DNA of 64,000 nt from Pseudomonas hamedanensis (GTDB lineage: Bacteria; Pseudomonadota; Gammaproteobacteria; Pseudomonadales; Pseudomonadaceae), in contig NZ_CP077091.1 in NCBI RefSeq assembly GCF_014268595.2, positions 5,625,001 through 5,689,000 on the forward strand. The letters are read 5' to 3'. Positions 28,825 through 37,448 of the stretch are shown piece after piece (within the stretch, counting starts at the first letter, position 1; every line of letters starts with the position of its first letter). Made by a program: the position numbers and the translations under genes. The notes beneath the pieces are model-generated. The model saw only the letters and a program-made list of their open reading frames with translations. It made no database searches and had not been told where the DNA came from.

Positions 28825-29310
28825 ATGGAGCGTATCTACATCGGCATGGGCAGCAACCTCGCTGCCCCCGCCGAACAATTGCGCAGCGCCGTCGCGGCGC
28901 TGGGGCAATTGCCGCAAACCACCCTTGCCGGCGTTTCCGCTTTTTATCAAAGCGATTCCCTGCTGCCCGGTCAGCCGCGTTATACCAACGCAGTGGCCGC
29001 GCTCGACAGCTCGCTCGCACCGATTGAACTGCTCGATGCCTTGCAGGCGATCGAAAATGATCAGGGCCGCGAGCGTCTGGAGCGCTGGGGGCCGCGGACC
29101 CTGGATTTGGACATTCTGCTGTTCGGCGATCGCCTGATCGACGAGCCACGGTTGAAAGTCCCGCATTACCAGATGCAGGAGCGCGCGTTCGTGCTCTATC
29201 CCCTCGCCGAACTCGCCCCACAGAATTTGCGCTTGCCTGACGGCCGCGCCCTGCCCGACCTGCTGGCAGCCTGCCCGTTCGTCGGCCTGGAACGCCTCTC
29301 ACAGCCCTGA
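28825..29310 (+). CDS. folK: 2-amino-4-hydroxy-6-hydroxymethyldihydropteridine pyrophosphokinase
   Basis: 161-residue HPPK of folate synthesis; transfers pyrophosphate from ATP to the pterin. It has IGMGSNLAAP at the N-terminus, the YQSD...QPRYTNAVAAL region, and the catalytic metal-binding GPRTLDLDILLFGD. Length is normal. Starts three bases after pcnB, so the two are cotranscribed. In P. aeruginosa panB follows directly; here a REP doublet and a 437-base gap intervene. Confidence 0.95.
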   Translation: MERIYIGMGSNLAAPAEQLRSAVAALGQLPQTTLAGVSAFYQSDSLLPGQPRYTNAVAALDSSLAPIELLDALQAIENDQGRERLERWGPRTLDLDILLFGDRLIDEPRLKVPHYQMQERAFVLYPLAELAPQNLRLPDGRALPDLLAACPFVGLERLSQP

Positions 29311-29336
29311 CACAAATCCCCTGTGGAATGCGGTTG

Positions 29337-29451
29337 TGTGGCGAGGGGATTTATCCCCGTTGGGCTGCGAAGCAGCCCCAAATCTGACCAAACCTGTATT
29401 ACTAAAATAGGGCCGCTTCGCGACCCAACGGGGATAAATCCCCTCGCCACA
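29337..29451. repeat. REP doublet, GGCGAGGGGATTTATCCCC family
   Basis: Left arm TGTGGCGAGGGGATTTATCC (continuing CCGTTGGG) at 29337-29364 and its exact inverse at 29424-29451. Inner sub-arms (GGGCTGCGAAGCAGCCC and GGGCCGCTTCGCGACCC) each fold on their own. The total of about 115 bases makes this the longest doublet in the window. Confidence 0.92.
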
Positions 29452-29747
29452 GGTCACCTGTCAATCTTCAGTTCTTGTCAGACAAAAATCCCCCAAACCA
29501 ACCCCGCCGCCACGCTGAATCGCATCAGTAACGCCGGTAACACCCGGCACGTAACAATGCGGTAACACACGCAATTGACTTCCTGTTGGCTCATCACGAC
29601 TATAGGCGTCCCGCTGCCGCCAACCCGGCACATACGGGCGCAATCCAGGCCTTATAAGCACGACACGAGACCGTGCGCCTGAGTAGATGACGAATCACGC
29701 GCGTTACTCGCTGTAGTTTCCAGAGCGCCTGAACGAGGATTTTTTAC
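29452..29747. other. Upstream region of panB with four GTAAC repeats
   Basis: No gene seen. GTAAC occurs four times in the same direction at 29528, 29537, 29551 and 29562, just before TTGACT (29575-29580). The promoter assignment is uncertain because the best TATAGG element lies 20 bases from TTGACT. An untranslated leader of about 130 bases would precede panB. Confidence 0.4.
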
Positions 29748-30548
29748 ATGCCAGCCATCACCCTGACCACGCTCCAGAGCCTCAAGCAGAAAGGTGAAAA
29801 GATCACCATGCTGACCTGCTATGACGCGACTTTCGCCCACGCCTGCAACGAGGCCGGAGTCGAAGTGCTGCTGGTCGGCGACTCCCTCGGCATGGTCCTG
29901 CAAGGTCACGACAGCACCCTGCCGGTGACCACCGCAGAAATGGCCTACCACACCGCCTGCGTCAAACGCGGCAACACCGACGCCCTGATCCTGGCCGACC
30001 TGCCGTTCATGGCCAACGCGACCCTCGAGCAAACCTTGAGCAACAGCGCCATGCTGATGCAGGCCGGCGCGCACATGGTCAAGGTCGAAGGTGCGTTGTG
30101 GCTGGCCGAGTCGATCCGCCTGCTGGCCGAACGCGGCGTGCCGGTCTGCGCGCACATGGGCCTGACACCGCAAGCGGTGAACATTCTGGGTGGCTATAAG
30201 GTGCAGGGCCGCAACGAGAATCAGGCGCGGCAGATGCGTGCCGACGCGATCTCGCTGGAACAGGCCGGCGCGGCGATGCTGTTGCTCGAATGCGTGCCCA
30301 GTGAACTGGCGGCAGAAATCAGCCAGGCCGTGAAGATTCCGGTGATCGGTATCGGCGCGGGTAATGCGACCGACGGCCAGGTACTGGTGCTGCACGACAT
30401 GCTGGGCCTGTCGATCACCGGCCGCGTACCCAAATTCGTCAAGAACTTCATGCACGGTCAGGACAGTATCCAGTCCGCGCTGAAGGCCTACGTCAACGAA
30501 GTCAAAGCCACCACGTTCCCTGGCATCGAACACGGATTCTCCGCATGA
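29748..30548 (+). CDS. panB: 3-methyl-2-oxobutanoate hydroxymethyltransferase
   Basis: 266-residue first enzyme of the pantoate branch: adds hydroxymethyl from methylene-tetrahydrofolate to ketoisovalerate, an intermediate made with the ilv enzymes of this window. Motifs [31 protein letters not shown] (magnesium-binding aspartate) and [14 protein letters not shown] are present. The gene starts after a good leader and overlaps panC by four bases (ATGA). Confidence 0.96.
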   Translation: MPAITLTTLQSLKQKGEKITMLTCYDATFAHACNEAGVEVLLVGDSLGMVLQGHDSTLPVTTAEMAYHTACVKRGNTDALILADLPFMANATLEQTLSNSAMLMQAGAHMVKVEGALWLAESIRLLAERGVPVCAHMGLTPQAVNILGGYKVQGRNENQARQMRADAISLEQAGAAMLLLECVPSELAAEISQAVKIPVIGIGAGNATDGQVLVLHDMLGLSITGRVPKFVKNFMHGQDSIQSALKAYVNEVKATTFPGIEHGFSA

Positions 30549-31405
30549 ACACCGTCAAAACCGTACGCGAACTGCGCGCCGCTGTAGCCCGCGCCCGCAG
30601 CGAAGGCAAACGCATCGGCTTTGTGCCGACCATGGGCAACCTGCACAGCGGCCATGTCGCACTGGTCACCAAGGCCACGCAACGGGTCGATTTCGTGGTC
30701 GCGAGCATTTTCGTCAACCCGCTGCAATTCGGTGCCGGCGAAGACCTCGACAAATACCCGCGCACCCTGGCGGCTGACCAGGAAAAACTCCTCGAAGCCG
30801 GTTGCGACCTGCTGTTTGCGCCGACCGTTGAAGAGATGTACCCGGACGGCATGGCCGGACAAACCCGGGTCAGCGTGCCGCAACTGTCCGAAGGCTTGTG
30901 CGGCGCCAGCCGTCCGGGGCACTTCGAAGGGGTCGCGACGGTGGTCAGCAAACTGTTCAACATGGTCCAGCCGGACCTGGCGATCTTCGGCCAGAAGGAT
31001 TATCAGCAACTGGCGGTAATCCGTGCGCTGGTGCATGACCTCAACATGCCGATCCAGATCATCGGCGAGCCCACCGTGCGGGCGGCCGACGGTCTGGCAC
31101 TGTCGTCGCGTAACGGTTTCCTCAGCGAGGACCAGCGCGCGGTCGCACCGGTGGTCTATCGCACGCTGAGCAATATTGCCGAAGCGATCAAACAAGGTGA
31201 TCGCGATTACCCGACGCTGATCAGCGCGCAGTTGCAACTGCTGGAATCGGCAGGCCTGCGTCCGGATTACCTGGAAATTCGCCATGGCCTGACGTTGCGT
31301 CCGGCGACCGCGGAGGATCGCGACCTGGTGATTCTGGTGGCGGCATTCCTCGGCACCACTCGGCTGATCGACAACCTGCATCTGAACCTCGATAGCCCGA
31401 TCTGA
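30545..31405 (+). CDS. panC: Pantothenate synthetase
   Basis: 286-residue ATP-dependent ligase joining pantoate and beta-alanine. The HIGH-like [10 protein letters not shown] (about 28-37), [20 protein letters not shown] and the LSSRNGFLS segment that holds the second signature are all present. Start overlaps the panB stop, so it is translationally coupled. Substrate beta-alanine is supplied by panD, which follows after a REP element. Confidence 0.96.
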   Translation: MNTVKTVRELRAAVARARSEGKRIGFVPTMGNLHSGHVALVTKATQRVDFVVASIFVNPLQFGAGEDLDKYPRTLAADQEKLLEAGCDLLFAPTVEEMYPDGMAGQTRVSVPQLSEGLCGASRPGHFEGVATVVSKLFNMVQPDLAIFGQKDYQQLAVIRALVHDLNMPIQIIGEPTVRAADGLALSSRNGFLSEDQRAVAPVVYRTLSNIAEAIKQGDRDYPTLISAQLQLLESAGLRPDYLEIRHGLTLRPATAEDRDLVILVAAFLGTTRLIDNLHLNLDSPI

Positions 31406-31420
31406 GCACACGGAAATCCC

Positions 31421-31515
31421 CCTTGTAGGAGTGAGCCTGCTCGCGATAGCGGTCCGTCAGTCACAGCTCCATCGACTGACTCACCGCTATCGCGAGCAGG
31501 CTCACTCCTACAAGG
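31421..31515. repeat. REP doublet, GTAGGAGTGAGCCTGCTCGCG family
   Basis: Arms beginning CCTTGTAGGAGTGAGCCTGC at 31421 and ending with the inverse at 31515, including CGATAGCGG/CCGCTATCG. The spacer GTCAGTCACAG...CTGACTC is itself partly inverted. It lies between panC and panD. Confidence 0.93.
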
Positions 31516-31613
31516 TTTGCGGCGTTCTGGAGAACTCGTTTCAGCCATATTGCCGCCCCCCAAGCCTTCAGGCACACTGCCCGCCGTTCGATTCCAACCC
31601 GGGAAAACCCCTC

Positions 31614-31994
31614 ATGCACGCGATCATGCTCAAGGCCAAACTGCACCGCGCCGAAGTCACCCATGCGGTGCTCGATTACGAAGGTTCGTGCGCCATCGAT
31701 GGCGAGTGGCTGGACCTGTCCGGCATTCGTGAGTACGAGCAGATCCAGATTTATAACGTCGACAACGGCGAGCGCTTCACCACCTATGCGATTCGCGGCG
31801 AAGAAGGTTCGCGGATGATTTCGGTCAATGGCGCCGCCGCTCATAAGGCCAGGGTCGGCGACCGCGTGATCATCTGTGCCTACGCTCACTACAGCGAAGC
31901 CGAACTGCTCAACTTCAAACCGCGCATGCTGTACATGGCGCCGGGCAATGAACTGAGCCACACCAGCAACGCCATCCCGGTTCAGCTCGCCTGA
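31614..31994 (+). CDS. panD: Aspartate 1-decarboxylase (pyruvoyl-dependent)
   Basis: 126 residues, the same as the E. coli enzyme. Self-cleavage between Gly24 and Ser25 in YEGSCAID creates the pyruvoyl group; Tyr58-region and the [11 protein letters not shown] segment are conserved. Makes beta-alanine for PanC. ATG at 31614 gives the family start [13 protein letters not shown]; the open frame upstream runs through a REP element and is not coding. Maturation would also need a PanM- or PanZ-type factor only if the family branch requires it. Confidence 0.95.
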   Translation: MHAIMLKAKLHRAEVTHAVLDYEGSCAIDGEWLDLSGIREYEQIQIYNVDNGERFTTYAIRGEEGSRMISVNGAAAHKARVGDRVIICAYAHYSEAELLNFKPRMLYMAPGNELSHTSNAIPVQLA

Positions 31995-32032
31995 GCCACC
32001 GCAGCAGCCGTCCCTCTCCGTTTGTCGGCCAA

Positions 32033-32170
32033 ATCCCTGTTCGAATGTTAAAAAAGTACAGGGATCTGGTCAGACAAAGTCAAGACAGAACGCAGCGCGA
32101 GGTTTACTGTATTCGCCCTGTGTCCAGAAATCGTGTCGACACAGTTGATCCCACGCCGAGCGCGGCGTGG
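32033..32170 (+). promoter_or_regulatory. Structured leader upstream of pgi
   Basis: Three inverted repeats in 140 bases: ATCCCTGT/ACAGGGAT (32033-32040, 32058-32065), CTGTGTC/GACACAG (32118-32124, 32138-32144) and CCACGCCG-AGCG-CGGCGTGG (32151-32170). The last is a strong hairpin without a T-run, so not an intrinsic terminator. Operator or leader function is unknown. Confidence 0.4.
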
Positions 32171-32223
32171 TGGATCTGTTCCGTGTTCAAAAGGCCGTTC
32201 AAGTAAAAAGGAAAACCGCAGCG

Positions 32224-33888
32224 ATGGCGTACTACCGCACTCCTCATGACGTTACCGCTCTGCCTGCCTGGCAAGCGTTGAAAGATCACCGCCAAGCCAT
32301 GCAGGATTTCAGCATGCGCGAAGCCTTCAACGCCGATCCGCAGCGTTTCAATCAGTTCACCCTCAGCAGCTGCGGACTGTTTCTCGACTATTCGAAGAAT
32401 CTGATCAACGCCGAGACCCGCAACCTGCTCGTGGGTCTGGCCAATCAAGTCGATCTCAAGGGCGCGATCAAAGCGCTGTTCGACGGTGAAATCGTCAACG
32501 CTTCCGAAGGTCGCCCGGCCCTGCACACTGCCCTGCGCCGCCCGGTAGGCGACAAGTTGTCGGTCAACGGTGTCAACGTGATGCCGGAAGTGCACAAGGT
32601 GCTGAACCAGATCACCGATCTGGTCGGCCGCATCCACGACGGTCTGTGGCGTGGTTACACCGAGAAGCCGATCACTGACGTGGTCAACATCGGCATCGGC
32701 GGCTCGTTCCTCGGCCCTGAGCTGGTCTCCGAAGCGCTGCTGTCCTATGCGCAGAAAGGCGTGCGGTGCCATTACCTGGCGAACATCGATGGCAGTGAGT
32801 TCCACGAGCTGACGCAGAAACTGCGCGCCGAAACCACGCTGTTCATCGTTTCGTCGAAATCCTTCAACACCCTTGAAACCCTGAAGAATGCTCAGGCGGC
32901 ACGCGCCTGGTACCTGGCCCAGGGTGGTTCGGAAGCCGAGCTGTATCGTCACTTCATCGCCGTATCGAGCAACAACGCGGCGGCCGTGGCCTTCGGCATC
33001 CGCGAAGAAAACATTTTCCCGATGTGGGACTGGGTCGGCGGTCGTTACTCGCTGTGGTCAGCGATCGGTCTGCCGATTGCCCTGGCGATCGGCATGTCCA
33101 ACTTCAAGGAACTGCTGTCCGGTGCCTACACCATGGACCAGCACTTCCAGACCGCGCCGTTCGAACAGAACATGCCGGTGCTGCTGGCCCTGCTCGGCGT
33201 GTGGTACGGCAACTTCTGGGGCGCGCAAAGCCACGCGATCCTGCCGTACGACCACTACCTGCGTAACATCACCAAGCACTTGCAACAGCTGGACATGGAA
33301 TCCAACGGCAAGAGCGTGCGTCAGGACGGCACCTCGGTGTCCACCGACACCGGTCCGGTGATCTGGGGCGGCGTCGGCTGCAACGGTCAGCACGCCTACC
33401 ACCAGTTGCTGCACCAGGGCACCCAACTGATCCCGGCCGACTTCATCGTGCCGATCGTCAGCTTCAACCCGGTCTCTGACCACCACCAGTGGTTGTACGC
33501 CAACTGCCTGTCGCAGAGCCAGGCGCTGATGCTCGGCAAGACCCTGCCGGAAGCCGAAGCCGAACTGCGCGACAAGGGCATGGACGAGGAAGACGTGCGC
33601 AAACTTGCACCGCACAAGGTGATCCCGGGCAACCGTCCGAGCAACACCCTGGTGGTCGAGCGCATCAGCCCGCGTCGCCTCGGCGCACTGGTTGCCATGT
33701 ATGAACACAAAGTGTTCGTGCAAAGCGTGGTCTGGGGCATCAACGCCTTCGACCAGTGGGGCGTGGAACTGGGCAAGGAGCTGGGCAAAGGCGTCTACAA
33801 CCGTCTGGTCGGCAGCGATGAGACCGTGGCTGACGATGCTTCGACCCAGGGCCTGATCAACTACTTCCGTGGGCGTCATCGCGGGTGA
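32224..33888 (+). CDS. pgi: Glucose-6-phosphate isomerase
   Basis: 554-residue enzyme interconverting glucose 6-phosphate and fructose 6-phosphate. Both family signatures are seen: [14 protein letters not shown] from 271 and [17 protein letters not shown] from about 502; catalytic-region segments [12 protein letters not shown] and [10 protein letters not shown] are also present. ATG at 32224 with AAGGA about 11 bases upstream is chosen over the 19-codon extension. In Pseudomonas, which lacks a classical phosphofructokinase route, it serves mainly gluconeogenesis and sugar recycling. Confidence 0.96.
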   Translation: MAYYRTPHDVTALPAWQALKDHRQAMQDFSMREAFNADPQRFNQFTLSSCGLFLDYSKNLINAETRNLLVGLANQVDLKGAIKALFDGEIVNASEGRPALHTALRRPVGDKLSVNGVNVMPEVHKVLNQITDLVGRIHDGLWRGYTEKPITDVVNIGIGGSFLGPELVSEALLSYAQKGVRCHYLANIDGSEFHELTQKLRAETTLFIVSSKSFNTLETLKNAQAARAWYLAQGGSEAELYRHFIAVSSNNAAAVAFGIREENIFPMWDWVGGRYSLWSAIGLPIALAIGMSNFKELLSGAYTMDQHFQTAPFEQNMPVLLALLGVWYGNFWGAQSHAILPYDHYLRNITKHLQQLDMESNGKSVRQDGTSVSTDTGPVIWGGVGCNGQHAYHQLLHQGTQLIPADFIVPIVSFNPVSDHHQWLYANCLSQSQALMLGKTLPEAEAELRDKGMDEEDVRKLAPHKVIPGNRPSNTLVVERISPRRLGALVAMYEHKVFVQSVVWGINAFDQWGVELGKELGKGVYNRLVGSDETVADDASTQGLINYFRGRHRG

Positions 33889-33931
33889 TGTAAATAGGTT
33901 GCCCACGAACTTGTGGGCGACACATTGCCAA

Positions 33932-34021
33932 TGTGGGAGCGGGCTTGCTCGCGAATGCGGTGGATCATTCAGCCTCTTTGTTGACTGAGACACAGCATTC
34001 GCGAGCAAGCCCGCTCCCACA
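33932..34021. repeat. REP doublet, GTGGGAGCGGGCTTGCTCGCG family
   Basis: Left arm TGTGGGAGCGGGCTTGCTCG (continuing CGAATGC) from 33933, inverted right arm ending at 34021. The spacer CATTCAG...GTTGACTGAGACA shares the GTTGACTGA segment with other copies. Lies between pgi and acs. Confidence 0.93.
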
Positions 34022-34137
34022 GTCGTTTTGTGTACACCTGAATTCAACATCCGCAATCGGATTTCTGTTCCGGCTTGAACCCTTCCGCCCATCGGCGCAT
34101 CTTTATTCCTGTCGCACCACAAGAATAAGGAACCGTC

Positions 34138-36075
34138 ATGTTCGATATCAGCACGTTCCCCAAAGCCGATGCCGTGCGCCAGGCTGCGCAGTTGAGTCAG
34201 GACGAGTATCGGCGCCTGTACCGCGAATCGATTGAACACCCCAGCACCTTCTGGGCCGAACAGGCCAAGCGTTTTCTCGACTGGAGTACGCCATGGCAGA
34301 CCGTTCAGCGCTATGACCTGAAAACCGGTGAAGCGGCCTGGTTTGTCGGTGGCAAGCTCAACGTCAGTCATAACTGCATCGACCGCCACCTGGAACAACG
34401 CGGCGAGCAGACCGCCCTGCTCTGGGAAGGCGACGACCCGGCTGAATCGGCGCAAATCACCTACCGAAAACTTCACCAGCATGTCTGCCGACTGGCCAAC
34501 GTGCTAAAAAGCCGTGGCGTGAAAAAAGGCGCCCGGGTGTGCATCTACATGCCGATGATCCCCGAAGCCGCTTACGCGATGCTCGCCTGCGCGCGGATCG
34601 GTGCGATTCATTCAGTGGTGTTCGGCGGCTTCTCCCCGGACTCCCTGCGCGACCGTATCCTCGATGCCGATTGCCGCACCGTGATCACCGCGGATGAAGG
34701 CGTGCGCGGCGGCCGCGTTGTGTCATTGAAGAGCAACGTCGATAAAGCCCTGCAAAGTTGCCCGAACGTCAGCAGCGTCGTGGTGGTCGAGCGCACCCGT
34801 GGCAAAGTCGACTGGGTCGAGGGCCGCGACCTCTGGTACCACCAGGCCGTGCGTGAGGTCGGCGACGATTGCCCGCCCGAGCCGATGGACGCCGAAGACC
34901 CGCTGTTCATCCTCTACACCTCCGGCAGCACCGGCAAGCCCAAAGGTGTGCTGCATACCACTGGCGGCTATTTGCTGCAGGCGGCGATGACCTTCAAATA
35001 CGTACTCGATTACCGCGACGGCGAGGTGTTCTGGTGCACCGCCGACGTCGGCTGGGTCACCGGCCACAGTTACATCGTTTATGGGCCGCTGGCCAACGGT
35101 GCGACCACGCTGATGTTCGAAGGCGTGCCGAGCTATCCGAGCAGCGCGCGTTTCTGGCAGGTGATCGACAAGCACAAGGTCAACATCTTCTACACAGCGC
35201 CCACCGCCCTGCGCGCGTTGATGCGTGAAGGTGCCGGCCCGTTGAAGGAAACTTCGCGCGCCAGCCTCAGATTGCTCGGCAGCGTCGGTGAACCCATCAA
35301 CCCGGAAGCGTGGGAATGGTATTTCAACGTGGTCGGCGAGCAGCGCTGCCCAATCGTCGACACTTGGTGGCAGACCGAAACCGGCGGCATCATGCTTAGC
35401 CCGCTGGTCAGCGCACAACGGATCAAACCGGGCTGCGCGACGCAACCGATGTTCGGCGTGCAACCGGTGTTGCTGGATGAAGTGGGCAAGGAAATCAAAG
35501 GCGCCGGCAGCGGCGTGCTGGCGATCAAATCGAGCTGGCCGGCGCAGATCCGCAGCGTTTATGGCGACCCGCAACGGATGATCGACACTTACTTCAAACC
35601 TTATCCCGGCTACTACTTCACCGGTGACGGCGCGCGGCGTGACGAGGATGGCGATTACTGGATCACCGGGCGCATTGACGACGTGATCAACGTCTCCGGC
35701 CACCGCATCGGCACTGCCGAAGTGGAAAGCGCGCTGGTGCTGCACGACAGCATCGCCGAGGCCGCGGTGGTCGGTTATCCCCATGACGTCAAAGGTCAGG
35801 GCATCTATGCATTTGTCACGCCGATGAACGGCACCGAAGCCGATGACGCGTTGAAAAAAGACCTGCTGGCCCATGTCAGCAAGGAAATCGGCAGCTTTGC
35901 CAAACCGGACCTGATCCAGTGGGCACCGGCATTGCCGAAAACCCGTTCGGGCAAAATCATGCGACGCATCCTGCGCAAGATCGCCTGCAATGAGCTCGAC
36001 ACTCTTGGCGATACTTCGACGCTGGCTGATCCAAGCGTCGTACAAGACCTCGTTGATAAACGTTTGAATCAATAG
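34138..36075 (+). CDS. acs: Acetyl-CoA synthetase (AMP-forming)
   Basis: 645-residue acetate-activating enzyme, normal length. The P-loop-like core [10 protein letters not shown] starts at 261, WWQTETGG is the A5-type motif, [17 protein letters not shown] is the hinge region, and TRSGKIMRR carries Lys606, the residue normally controlled by acetylation. Cytoplasmic. No acetylation partner genes are nearby. A REP doublet follows immediately after the stop. Confidence 0.95.
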   Translation: MFDISTFPKADAVRQAAQLSQDEYRRLYRESIEHPSTFWAEQAKRFLDWSTPWQTVQRYDLKTGEAAWFVGGKLNVSHNCIDRHLEQRGEQTALLWEGDDPAESAQITYRKLHQHVCRLANVLKSRGVKKGARVCIYMPMIPEAAYAMLACARIGAIHSVVFGGFSPDSLRDRILDADCRTVITADEGVRGGRVVSLKSNVDKALQSCPNVSSVVVVERTRGKVDWVEGRDLWYHQAVREVGDDCPPEPMDAEDPLFILYTSGSTGKPKGVLHTTGGYLLQAAMTFKYVLDYRDGEVFWCTADVGWVTGHSYIVYGPLANGATTLMFEGVPSYPSSARFWQVIDKHKVNIFYTAPTALRALMREGAGPLKETSRASLRLLGSVGEPINPEAWEWYFNVVGEQRCPIVDTWWQTETGGIMLSPLVSAQRIKPGCATQPMFGVQPVLLDEVGKEIKGAGSGVLAIKSSWPAQIRSVYGDPQRMIDTYFKPYPGYYFTGDGARRDEDGDYWITGRIDDVINVSGHRIGTAEVESALVLHDSIAEAAVVGYPHDVKGQGIYAFVTPMNGTEADDALKKDLLAHVSKEIGSFAKPDLIQWAPALPKTRSGKIMRRILRKIACNELDTLGDTSTLADPSVVQDLVDKRLNQ

Positions 36076-36076
36076 C

Positions 36077-36144
36077 TTCGCGAGCAGGCTCGCTCCCAAC
36101 AAGTGACCGCAGTGCCAATGTGGGAGCGAGCCTGCTCGCGAAGG
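36077..36144. repeat. REP doublet, GTGGGAGCGAGCCTGCTCGCG family (inward-facing order)
   Basis: CTTCGCGAGCAGGCTCGCTC at 36077-36096 and TGTGGGAGCGAGCCTGCTCG (continuing CGAAG) at 36120-36143. Only about 20 bases separate the arms, and they are in the opposite order to most copies here. Begins one base after the acs stop codon. Confidence 0.92.
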
Positions 36145-36211
36145 CCATCACGCCATCGCCCGGCAAACTGTTAAACTCCCGCGCCCCAATTCCCGTCAGC
36201 AAGGCGCCCGC

Positions 36212-37228
36212 ATGTCTTCCTTGAATCAGGCGCTGCGCGCCGCCCTCGATCAACGCCAGGACCTGCTCGCGACCCTGCACAGCCAGGGTACCGATTGCTA
36301 TCGCCTGTTCCACGGCAGCCAGGAAGGTGCCGGCGGCCTGACGATTGATCGCTACGGTCCGCAACTGCTGGTGCAGAGTTTCCATCAGTCGCTGGAGCGA
36401 GATGAGCTGCTGCAACTGCATGCGATGGTCAACCAGACGCTGGGCTTCGACACCTTGCTGGTCTACAACGACCGTTCCCGTGGCAACTCGCGAATCGATC
36501 GCCAAGACAGCGTTTACACCGCAGATGACGCGGCACTGGCGGATCTGGTCGGCCACGAATGGGGCCTGAACTACCGGGTGCGCGGGCGGCATGCCGGGCA
36601 GGACCCGCTGCTGTTCCTCGACCTGCGCAACACGCGCGGCTGGGTCAAGGATCACGCCCAGGGCAAAAGCGTGCTCAACCTGTTCGCCTACACCTGCGGC
36701 GTAGGCCTCAGTGCTGCGGCGGGCGGTGCGCGCGAGGTGTGCAACCTGGATTTCGCCGAGGGCAATCTGGCGGTCGGCCGCGAAAACGGGTTACTCAATC
36801 CGCAACTGCCGCCGATGCAATTCATTCAGTCCGATTACTTCCCGGCGATCCGCCAGCTCGCCGGCCTGCCGATCAGTCAGCGCCGCGGGCAGAAACTGCC
36901 GAGCTATCAGCGCCTCGAACAACGTCAATACGATCTGGTCCTGCTCGACCCGCCGGCCTGGGCGAAAAGTGCGTTCGGCACCGTCGATCTGCTGCGCGAC
37001 TATCAGAGCCTGCTCAAACCGGCCCTGCTGACCACCGCTGACAACGGCGTGCTGATCTGCTGCAACAACCTGGCGAAAGTCAGCATGGACGACTGGCGCG
37101 AGCAAGTGCTGCGTTGCGCCGAGAAAGCCGGGCGACCGGTACGCGACTGGAGCGTAATGACACCGGGCGCCGACTTCCCGTCGCTGGATCAGCAGCCACC
37201 GCTGAAAACCCTCATCTTGCAGCTTTAG
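36212..37228 (+). CDS. SAM-dependent RNA methyltransferase, RlmI/RlmK-like
   Basis: 338-residue class I methyltransferase. SAM site NLFAYTCGVGLSAAAGG (about 155-171), acidic residue in CNLDFAEGN, and catalytic-region DPPAWAKS with Asp246; the family-type segment LFLDLRNTRGWVKDHAQGKSVL comes before. It has the EEHUD-like N-terminal piece (about 20-110) but no PUA domain as in full RlmI. A 23S rRNA cytosine-5 target is likely by family, but not assignable from sequence alone. Confidence 0.86.
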   Translation: MSSLNQALRAALDQRQDLLATLHSQGTDCYRLFHGSQEGAGGLTIDRYGPQLLVQSFHQSLERDELLQLHAMVNQTLGFDTLLVYNDRSRGNSRIDRQDSVYTADDAALADLVGHEWGLNYRVRGRHAGQDPLLFLDLRNTRGWVKDHAQGKSVLNLFAYTCGVGLSAAAGGAREVCNLDFAEGNLAVGRENGLLNPQLPPMQFIQSDYFPAIRQLAGLPISQRRGQKLPSYQRLEQRQYDLVLLDPPAWAKSAFGTVDLLRDYQSLLKPALLTTADNGVLICCNNLAKVSMDDWREQVLRCAEKAGRPVRDWSVMTPGADFPSLDQQPPLKTLILQL

Positions 37229-37251
37229 CCACTTTCCTGAAGACGCCGCGC

Positions 37252-37345
37252 CCTTGTAGGAGTGAGCCTGCTCGCGATAGCGGTATGTCATTTAACAATT
37301 TCGGTAACTGACACACCGCTATCGCGAGCAGGCTCACTCCTACAA
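37252..37345. repeat. REP doublet, GTAGGAGTGAGCCTGCTCGCG family
   Basis: Arms CCTTGTAGGAGTGAGCCTGC from 37252 and inverse ending CTCACTCCTACA at 37344, with CGATAGCGG/CCGCTATCG included. The spacer has TGTCATTTAACAATTT...AACTGACA. Situated between the methyltransferase and DUF748 genes. Confidence 0.93.
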
Positions 37346-37448
37346 TGGGAATCTGTTCCTACAGAGAAAACTGAACAATCCTCTCCCACATCAAGCACTT
37401 CGGAACCAGAATCGCGTGCCATACTCCAAGGCACTCCGATTCAGACAG

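Noticed and set aside
32151..32170. Intrinsic terminator for panD
   Set aside because: The hairpin is strong but has no following T-run on either strand, and it is 157 bases past the stop. It is listed as part of the pgi leader instead.
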